Source: JAWPNA01 sp045402695
Lineage (GTDB): Bacteria; Acidobacteriota; Polarisedimenticolia; JACPZX01; DASXTC01
DNA length: 11,685 bases
Reading direction: 5' to 3'
Assembly: GCA_045402695.1 (NCBI GenBank)
Contig: JAWPNA010000367.1
Location: 1 to 11,685 of the forward strand
Part shown: positions 1-5,637 of the stretch, one piece after another
Layout of the letters: every line of letters begins with the position of its first letter
Numbering within the stretch: the first letter of the stretch is position 1
Program-made: the position numbers and the translations under genes
The notes under the pieces: model-generated
What the model was told of the DNA's origin: nothing
The model's database searches: none
Seen by the model: only the letters and a program-made list of their open reading frames with translations

Positions 1-1913
1 AGGACATCGCCACCATCAAGCCGGCCGCCATCCACCAGGGCGAGGGGATCAACCACTGGTTCCACGCCACGGAGATGAACCGGGCCGCGTATCTTCCGCT
101 CATGCTGACCGGCAACATCGGCCGGCCGGGAGCCGGGTGCCACACATGGGCCGGCAATTACAAGGCGGCGCTGTTCCAGGGGTCGCCGTGGACCGGTCCC
201 GGCTTCAAGGGATGGGTCGCGGAGGACCCTTTCGAGCTGGCGCTGGACACGAACGCGTCGGGCAAGGAGGTGCGCGCCCACGCTTACACGAAGGACGAGG
301 AGCCGGCCTACTGGAACCACGGCGACCTGTCTCTCATCGTGGACACGCCGAAGAAGGGCCGGAGGTGCTTCACGGGCGACACCCACATGCCCACGCCCAC
401 CAAGGCGATCATCTTCAGCAACGTCAACCTCATCAACAACGCCAAGTGGGCCTACGAAATGATCAAAAACGTCAACCCCAATGTCGAGATGATCGTCTCG
501 ATCGACATCCAGATGACCGCCTCGATCGAGTACTCCGACATCGCGCTGCCCGCAAACTCCTGGCTGGAGTTCGAGGGACTTGAGGTCACGGCGAGCTGCT
601 CGAACCCCTTCCTGCAAATCTGGAAGGGCGGGATACCTCCCGTGTTCGACAGCAAGGATGACTTGGCGATCCTGGCCGGCATCGGAAAGGCGCTGGGTGA
701 CCTCACAGGCGATACGCGCTTCGTGGACATGTTCCGGTTCGAGCACGAGGGGAAGCGCGAGGTGTACCTCCAGCGGCTGCTCGACACCTGCACCACGACG
801 GCGGGGTACAAACTGGCCGACATCATGGCCGGCAAGCACGGACCATCCGGTGGCGCGTTGCTGAACTTCCGGACCTACCCGAGGGTGCCGTTCTACGAGC
901 AGGTCCACGACAGCGAGCCGTTCCACACCGACACTGGAAGGCTGCACGCGTACGCCGACGTGCCCGAGGCGATCGAGTACGGCGAAAACTTCATCGTGCA
1001 CCGCGAAGGGCCGGAAGCCACTCCCTACCTGCCAAACGTGATCGTCAGCTCCAACCCGTTCGTACGCCCCGAGGACTACGGCATCTCACAGGCCGCCGAG
1101 CACTGGGACCATCGCACGATACGCAACGTCAAAATGCCGTGGATGCAGGTCAAGGGGACGAAGAACTTCCTCTGGGAGAAGGGATACCAGTTCTACTGCC
1201 TCACACCCAAGACTCGCCACCGGGTCCACAGCGGCTGGTCGAACGTGGATTGGCACATGTTGTACGACTCCAACTTCGGAGATCCGTATCGCATCGACAA
1301 GCGTGCCCCCTGCGTCGGAGAGCACCAGCTCCACGTCAACCCGCAGGCGGCTCGAGACCTGGGAATCAACGATGGGGACTATGTCTATATAGACGCCAAC
1401 CCGGCGGACCGTCCTTACCTGGGCGCGAAGCCCGACGAGTTCTTCTACCGGGTCTCGCGGTGCATGCTGCGGGTCAAGTACAACCACGCCTACCCGTACA
1501 ATATCGTCATGATGAAGCACGCGCCGTTCATCGCCACCGAGAAAAGCGTGAGGGCGCACGAGACACGGCCCGACGGGCGGGCGCTGTCCGAGAACACGGG
1601 GTACCAGGCCAATCTGCGCTACGGGTCGCAGCAATCGGTGACGCGCAACTGGCACATGCCGATGCACCAGACCGACACCCTGTTTCACAAGGCGAAGGTG
1701 TTCATGGGGTTCATCTTCGGCGGGGAGGCGGACAACCATGCCCTGAATACCGTGCCGAAGGAAACCCTCGTGAGAGTGACCAAGGCGGAGGACGGCGGGC
1801 TTGGCGGAAAGGGAATCTGGAAGCCTGCCACCACCGGGTTCACGCCCGACAACGAGAGCGACTTCATGAAGAAATACCTGGCGGGCCAGGTCGTCAGGGT
1901 GAAGAAGGCCTGA
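1..1913 (+). CDS. nxrA: Nitrite oxidoreductase/nitrate reductase-type molybdopterin alpha subunit, C-terminal part (5' end outside window)
   Basis: The reading frame is open from base 3 and runs 636 codons to a TGA; the start lies upstream, so roughly the C-terminal half of a protein usually near 1,100-1,200 residues is visible. The family is the type II DMSO reductases, which carry a bis-MGD molybdenum centre and exchange two electrons with an oxyanion such as nitrite/nitrate. Visible marks are GINHWFHATEMNRA, then GNIGRPGAGCHTWAGNYK, the stretch IDIQMTASIEYSDIALPANS of the cofactor domain, and GEHQLHVNPQAARDLGINDG of the C-terminal dinucleotide-binding domain. By memory the text is closest to NxrA of Nitrospira and anammox bacteria rather than to cytoplasmic NarG. 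Any Tat signal would lie outside the window. It heads an operon with a small gene and the beta subunit. The direction (nitrite oxidation or oxyanion reduction) cannot be decided here, and selenate, chlorate or perchlorate reductases are less likely alternatives. Confidence 0.9.
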   Translation, partial: DIATIKPAAIHQGEGINHWFHATEMNRAAYLPLMLTGNIGRPGAGCHTWAGNYKAALFQGSPWTGPGFKGWVAEDPFELALDTNASGKEVRAHAYTKDEEPAYWNHGDLSLIVDTPKKGRRCFTGDTHMPTPTKAIIFSNVNLINNAKWAYEMIKNVNPNVEMIVSIDIQMTASIEYSDIALPANSWLEFEGLEVTASCSNPFLQIWKGGIPPVFDSKDDLAILAGIGKALGDLTGDTRFVDMFRFEHEGKREVYLQRLLDTCTTTAGYKLADIMAGKHGPSGGALLNFRTYPRVPFYEQVHDSEPFHTDTGRLHAYADVPEAIEYGENFIVHREGPEATPYLPNVIVSSNPFVRPEDYGISQAAEHWDHRTIRNVKMPWMQVKGTKNFLWEKGYQFYCLTPKTRHRVHSGWSNVDWHMLYDSNFGDPYRIDKRAPCVGEHQLHVNPQAARDLGINDGDYVYIDANPADRPYLGAKPDEFFYRVSRCMLRVKYNHAYPYNIVMMKHAPFIATEKSVRAHETRPDGRALSENTGYQANLRYGSQQSVTRNWHMPMHQTDTLFHKAKVFMGFIFGGEADNHALNTVPKETLVRVTKAEDGGLGGKGIWKPATTGFTPDNESDFMKKYLAGQVVRVKKA

Positions 1914-1930
1914 AGACAAGGAGGGATCTG

Positions 1931-2254
1931 ATGCCGTACGATGATCCGGACCCGGAGGATCCCAACGTTCTGGTGGGCGTGTCGCTGCCGGCCGATCGGG
2001 AGTCGATCCGCGAGATGGCGCGCGCGTTCGCCGAGGAGTTCGCGGCCCTCGGGTTCGACGAAGGGCGGCTCGCCGCTCTGTTTCAACAACCCTTCTACGC
2101 GGGCGCGCACCGCGCGCTGAAAGTGCTGGGCCATGACGAGATCACCGGCATCATCCGGGAGAGCCTCCAGGTGTGGGGGCGTTTCCGTGTCGTGGTGCGC
2201 GACAGCGGTGATGACGGCGGCGTCGCGGCGGGGGAGGAACCATGTCCAAGGTGA
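1931..2254 (+). CDS. Small protein of unknown function between the alpha and beta subunit genes (107 aa)
   Basis: I do not recognise a named family. The ATG is preceded by an AAGGAGGG ribosome site (about 1918-1925), lies 17 bases after the alpha-subunit stop, and the gene overlaps the beta-subunit start by 13 bases, so translational coupling is likely. The first 12 residues are acidic and proline-rich (MPYDDPDPEDPN). Residues about 23-50 look helical (REMARAFAEEFAALGF), followed by a distinctive stretch LFQQPFYAGAHRALKVLG (50-67) and an amphipathic segment ending in VWGRFRVVV (81-89). There is no signal peptide, membrane segment, CXXCH or cysteine cluster; the only cysteine is in the last few residues. 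The tail from about residue 91 is glycine- and acid-rich and lies partly over the next gene's ribosome site, so it is probably not structured. Position suggests an accessory or assembly role for the molybdoenzyme; this is inference only. Confidence 0.75.
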   Translation: MPYDDPDPEDPNVLVGVSLPADRESIREMARAFAEEFAALGFDEGRLAALFQQPFYAGAHRALKVLGHDEITGIIRESLQVWGRFRVVVRDSGDDGGVAAGEEPCPR

Positions 2255-3510
2255 GGAACTGGCAGCTCGGGAGGGAGATGGCGTATCCGTACGACGCCCG
2301 CTTCCCCAGGAAACAGTTCGCCTTCGTCTTCAACATCAACCGCTGCATCGCGTGCCAGAGCTGCACCATGGCCTGCAAGTCCACCTGGACCTTCAGCAAG
2401 GGGCAGGAGCACATGTGGTGGGCCAACGTCGAGACCAAGCCGTACGGCGGCTACCCGCAGTTCTGGGACATGAAGATCCTCAAGATGCTGCACGAGGCGG
2501 ACCCTGAAGGCCAGGAGTGGGGAGGGAGCCTCTCCTCGCAGCGATTCGGGCCTTACGGCGAGTTCAATGGCAAGACGATCTTCGAGGCGGCCGAGACGAC
2601 GCTGGAGCCGGAGAGCGCGCGCGTGCTCGGATACCTGCCCACCGATCAGGAGTGGACCTCGCCCAACATCTACGAGGACAACCCGCTCGGCAAGAAAGGA
2701 GTCAGAAACACACTCGACCCCACGGGCGAGAAGCTCCCCGTGCACAACACCTGGTTCTTCTATCTCGCGCGCATCTGCAACCACTGCTCCTATCCCGCGT
2801 GCCTGGCGGCCTGTCCGCGCCAGGCGATCTACAAGAGGCCGGAGGACGGCATCGTGTTGCTGGATCAGAGCGAATGCCGCGGATACCGCAAGTGCGTGGA
2901 GGCGTGTCCCTACAAGAAGACCATGTACCGCGGCAACACGCGCACGAGCGAGAAGTGCATCGCCTGCTACCCGAGAGTCGAGGGGACCGATCCGGAGTCG
3001 GACGGCCAGCCGATGGAAACCCGCTGCATGGCCGCCTGCATCGGACAGATCCGGATGCAGGGATTGGTGAAGATCCAGGACGACGGCACGTGGGCCGAGG
3101 ACCGGCAGAACCCGCTGTACTACATGGTGCACGTCGCGCAGGTGGCGCTGCCGCTGTACCCGCAGTTCGGGACCCAGCCCAATGGCTACTACATCCCGCC
3201 GAGGTGGGTGCCGCGCGCCTACTCAGAGCAGATGTTCGGGCCGGGCGTGGAGCGCGCCATCGAGGCATACTCTTTCCCCGACCGGGAGCTGCTGGCAGTG
3301 CTCCAGCTCTTCCGGCGATCGAACAGGATCATTTTCCGCTACGAGATCGAGGAGGGGCCGAAGGTGTACGAGGGGCAGTACCGGGGGCGGCCGTTCACTC
3401 TGTACAACGACACGGTGATCGCCTTCGGGCAGGACGGCAGGGAGATCTTCCGGACGACCGTGGAGGAGCCGCTGCACGTGAGACCCTCCGTCCACGCCAA
3501 CTCGATCTGA
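2242..3510 (+). CDS. nxrB: Nitrite oxidoreductase/nitrate reductase-type iron-sulfur beta subunit
   Basis: This 422-residue electron-transfer subunit carries four Fe-S clusters between the molybdenum subunit and the electron acceptor or donor. Cysteine groups are C35-x2-C38-x2-C41-x3-C45, C179-x2-C182-x4-C187-x3-C191, C212-x5-C218-x3-C222 and C239-x2-C242 with C262 and C266. In the third group Y215 (CRGYRKC) stands where a fourth cysteine would be; E. coli NarH has Trp there and builds a [3Fe-4S] cluster, so three [4Fe-4S] plus one [3Fe-4S] are expected. The phrases WWANVETKPYGGYPQF, YLPTDQEW, NGYYIPPRW and MFGPGV are hallmarks I associate with Nitrospira/anammox NxrB, which is about 430 residues. 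There is no signal peptide, as expected for a subunit exported with its Tat-carrying partner. GGGGAGG sits at 2231-2237, just before the ATG. Nitrate reductase function remains possible. Confidence 0.93.
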   Translation: MSKVRNWQLGREMAYPYDARFPRKQFAFVFNINRCIACQSCTMACKSTWTFSKGQEHMWWANVETKPYGGYPQFWDMKILKMLHEADPEGQEWGGSLSSQRFGPYGEFNGKTIFEAAETTLEPESARVLGYLPTDQEWTSPNIYEDNPLGKKGVRNTLDPTGEKLPVHNTWFFYLARICNHCSYPACLAACPRQAIYKRPEDGIVLLDQSECRGYRKCVEACPYKKTMYRGNTRTSEKCIACYPRVEGTDPESDGQPMETRCMAACIGQIRMQGLVKIQDDGTWAEDRQNPLYYMVHVAQVALPLYPQFGTQPNGYYIPPRWVPRAYSEQMFGPGVERAIEAYSFPDRELLAVLQLFRRSNRIIFRYEIEEGPKVYEGQYRGRPFTLYNDTVIAFGQDGREIFRTTVEEPLHVRPSVHANSI

Positions 3511-3524
3511 AGGGTGACTGCGTC

Positions 3525-4319
3525 ATGAGCGAGATCGGAGCGCCGCGCGCGATTCGCACTCCAAGCGTGGACGAATGCCTGGCCCGCGGCGTGCTGGCGC
3601 GGGCGCTGAGCCTGGGCCTCCAGCCGCCGAGCGAACGGACGATGCGGGCCCTTTTCTCGGCCGAGAGCCGTCGCGCGCTGCGGGAGGCGGCCCGAGCGCT
3701 GGACACCGAGAGAGACGGGACCCTGCGAGCCGCCGTCCAGGCGGTGTCACTGTCGCCGGAGCCGACACTTATGCGCCTGACGACGATGTACGACGCGGTT
3801 TTCGGTCACACGTTGCGCGGGAAGGTCTGCCCCTTCGAAACCGAGTACGAGCTTGGTCCGGTCTTCCAGCAGGCCCAGGAGCTGGCCGACATCGCAGGTT
3901 TCTACCTCGCGTTTGGCCTGGGGCCATCCGTCGGCTCGAGCGACCGGCTCGACCACGTGGCCTGTGAGTTGGAGTTTCTCGACTTCCTGTCGTTGAAGGA
4001 AGCCTGTGCCCTGGAGGGCGGCGAAACCGAGATGCTGTTCGTCACGCGGCACGCGCTGCGTCGGTTCTTGAAGGAGCACCTGGGCCGTTTCGGCATCGCC
4101 TTCGGTTCCAGCCTTGCGCGCGAAGACGCCGGGGGGCTGTACGGGATGCTGGGCTCTTTGTGCGCGACGTTCGTCAGGGCACAATGCCGCGGGATCGGTA
4201 TTCCCGAAGGATCGGAGCTGCTCGAGCTTCGGCCCGCGACGGAGGACGACAGCGTGCCGATGGCGTGCGGGTCGTCCGGCGATCCGGACGATTTGCTCCA
4301 GATCCGATCGACTCGATGA
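3525..4319 (+). CDS. TorD/NarJ-type molybdoenzyme maturation chaperone (264 aa)
   Basis: This is a predicted cytoplasmic, mostly helical chaperone that would bind the apo-alpha subunit, help cofactor insertion and delay export. Family signs are LMRLTTMYDAVFG (82-94), CPFETEYELG (102-111) and the typical RLDHVACELEFLDFLSLKEA (141-160), matching the D-H-x3-E-L-E-F core of TorD-like proteins. Length is a little above the usual 200-240 residues because of an N-terminal region rich in Arg and Ala. The frame stays open far upstream within the beta-subunit gene, but the ATG 15 bases after that gene's stop, following a GAAGGGTGA stretch, is the sensible start. Gene order alpha, small ORF, beta, chaperone resembles nar and ddh-type operons. 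Its likely client is the upstream alpha subunit; that pairing is inferred from position. Confidence 0.87.
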   Translation: MSEIGAPRAIRTPSVDECLARGVLARALSLGLQPPSERTMRALFSAESRRALREAARALDTERDGTLRAAVQAVSLSPEPTLMRLTTMYDAVFGHTLRGKVCPFETEYELGPVFQQAQELADIAGFYLAFGLGPSVGSSDRLDHVACELEFLDFLSLKEACALEGGETEMLFVTRHALRRFLKEHLGRFGIAFGSSLAREDAGGLYGMLGSLCATFVRAQCRGIGIPEGSELLELRPATEDDSVPMACGSSGDPDDLLQIRSTR

Positions 4320-4328
4320 AGGGGCCCG

Positions 4329-5303
4329 ATGAGCACGACGATGACCGCCTACCGTGTGGACCTCGAGCCGCGGCTCGTTGAAGAGTCGGTGCTGCTGGCG
4401 GTCGAGTCGATCCCGCGCGAAAATCGGCGGCGCTTCAGGCGCCAACGGGATCTGATCTACGAGCTTCAGAACGACGAAGAGAAAGAGTCGCGGTTCAGGG
4501 ATCTGCACTCGCGCTGGTTCGTCCTCCTGAAGCTGCCCGCAATGCTCTACGAGATGCTTGCGGAGCAGCCTCTCCTCGCGCGGGGCACATCACGATGCCT
4601 GGTCCTGCCCGCGGTCACGGCGCAGGAGGAGGGGGCGGATCTCCATGAGAATCGCCAGGGCGGGCCGGGGCCGTCAGAGGCCGGGCCCGTCCTGGTCATC
4701 CGGCTGAGGCCGGCCACGCTGCTGGAGCCGGAGCGGCTGATGACCCTGCTGCGCCACGAGCTGTACCACGCGGCCGACATGGTGGATCCTTCCTTTGGAT
4801 ACACCAGGTCAGTGCCTGCCATGGACGCCGGCCCGGCATACGAAAACCTCGTGCGCGACAGATACAGGATCTTGTGGAACACGACCATTGATGGAAGGCT
4901 GGCCGCGCGTGGTCACCTCTCCGCCGAAGGGGTCGAGAGTTCGCGCGGCGCATTCCTCGCCGCTTTCGCGATGCTCGGCGAAGCCGCGCAGGAGCAGTTC
5001 CGGCGATTGTTCGAGGGAGGCCGGCCGCGTCACGAGGATCTCTGGTCATTCGCCGCGCACCCCGGCGGAGAGGGGAGCGAAGCACTCTCCGGGCGTCCCG
5101 TCATGGGATCGCGACCAAGTCGGTGTCCGTTGTGCCGGTTTCCGACCACGTCGTTCCAGTCGGCGCCGGAGTGCATGCCGGGGGACGTTCTCGCTGAGAT
5201 CGGACGGGACTTCCCCTCGTGGAGCCCCCCACAAGGGCTCTGCGTCCAATGCGCTGGTCTCTACGAGGCGCACGTGAGCTCCACCGCGACCGTCGCCTCC
5301 TAG
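4329..5303 (+). CDS. Unrecognised protein with HExxH motif and C-terminal CxxC-CxxC knuckle (324 aa)
   Basis: I do not recognise a family. The start ATG lies 9 bases after the chaperone stop behind GAAGGGG, so it is very probably in the same operon. Residues 1-85 are charged and helical (ENRRRFRRQRDLIYELQNDE). A Gly/Glu-rich linker follows (about 98-118). Then VLVIRLRP leads into LRHELYHAAD, a zincin-like H143-E144-x2-H147 motif; E172, 25 residues later, is a possible third ligand in the gluzincin style. After a helical region, C266-PL-C269 and C305-VQ-C308 form a likely zinc ribbon, with an extra C282. There is no signal peptide or membrane span, so it is predicted cytoplasmic. It could be a metal-dependent protease or a metal-binding maturation factor for the molybdoenzyme, or a degenerate, non-catalytic scaffold. 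That it is a real gene is well supported by composition and spacing; its function is not. Confidence 0.8.
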   Translation: MSTTMTAYRVDLEPRLVEESVLLAVESIPRENRRRFRRQRDLIYELQNDEEKESRFRDLHSRWFVLLKLPAMLYEMLAEQPLLARGTSRCLVLPAVTAQEEGADLHENRQGGPGPSEAGPVLVIRLRPATLLEPERLMTLLRHELYHAADMVDPSFGYTRSVPAMDAGPAYENLVRDRYRILWNTTIDGRLAARGHLSAEGVESSRGAFLAAFAMLGEAAQEQFRRLFEGGRPRHEDLWSFAAHPGGEGSEALSGRPVMGSRPSRCPLCRFPTTSFQSAPECMPGDVLAEIGRDFPSWSPPQGLCVQCAGLYEAHVSSTATVAS

Positions 5304-5637
5304 ATTCCCCCGGATCCCGGCCGCCTCGGCGTAGCGGCAAATCCCCCGGGCACTGGGTGAAATACCTCGCATAGTAATGACCAGATCCAAGCGGGTGCAC
5401 CGATCAGGAAGTGGGCACCGAGGCCTATAAACTCAACGGCATCAGTCGCTTCCGCCATAGTAAGATGATCGGTGAGCAGCGAGTCGCCTCGATTCCTGGG
5501 TGGCTGACCGGCCTGGCCCGCCACCGTGTCTCGCCTGGTTTGGTTCTTGCAAAACGGAAGGGTGGCGTAATCCCGGAACGCTACGACCAGCCCGGGAGAG
5601 GGGAGTTCGGAAGAATCACTGCGGAGGAGCCTGCAAA
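5304..5637 (+). other. 334-base intergenic region between the molybdoenzyme operon and the cytochrome genes
   Basis: No convincing gene is present. Open frames crossing it (including a GTG-started one at 5411-5653) give protein text without family features and lack good ribosome sites. No strong terminator is visible after the 5303 stop; a short GCCGC/GCGGC inverted repeat near 5319-5340 lacks a T-run. The region contains a sigma-54-like promoter (listed separately). Its predicted leader has two mutually exclusive weak hairpins, GCGT/ACGC (5565-5568 with 5578-5581) and TCCCGG/CCGGGA (5571-5576 with 5592-5597). Its size is suitable for binding of an enhancer-type activator upstream of the promoter. 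Confidence 0.6.
5536..5551 (+). promoter_or_regulatory. Candidate sigma-54 (RpoN) -24/-12 promoter for the cytochrome genes
   Basis: The site reads TGGTTTGGTTCTTGCA. Against the consensus TGGCACGnnnnTTGCW it keeps the -24 GG (5537-5538), the -12 GC (5549-5550) with exactly ten bases between them, the G at consensus position 7 and the whole TTGCA; only the CAC after TGG differs. Transcription would start near 5562, leaving a leader of about 76 bases before the 5638 ATG. Sigma-54 control of cytochrome genes is known in Geobacter. The short consensus occurs by chance in GC-rich DNA, so this is a candidate only. No good sigma-70 promoter was seen in the same gap. Confidence 0.4.

Noticed and set aside
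2095..3132. Minus-strand frame of 345 codons over the beta-subunit gene
   Set aside because: Shadow of nxrB; its product is Arg/Leu/Val-rich text without motifs.
5334..5380. Possible c-di-GMP (GEMM-I) riboswitch: GGCAAATCC followed by GGGTGA
   Set aside because: The ACGCAAAGCC core and the second helix of the GEMM consensus are missing. Resemblance is limited to short common words.
5555..5600. Possible cobalamin-riboswitch-like words (GGAAGGGTGGCGTAATCCC)
   Set aside because: No B12 box and no further consensus segments; only the GGAA/GGTG/AATCC words match.
5500..5637. N-terminal extension of the octaheme cytochrome to an upstream start
   Set aside because: It would bury the signal peptide 46 residues inside the protein. 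The 5638 ATG has a well-placed GGAGGAG site.
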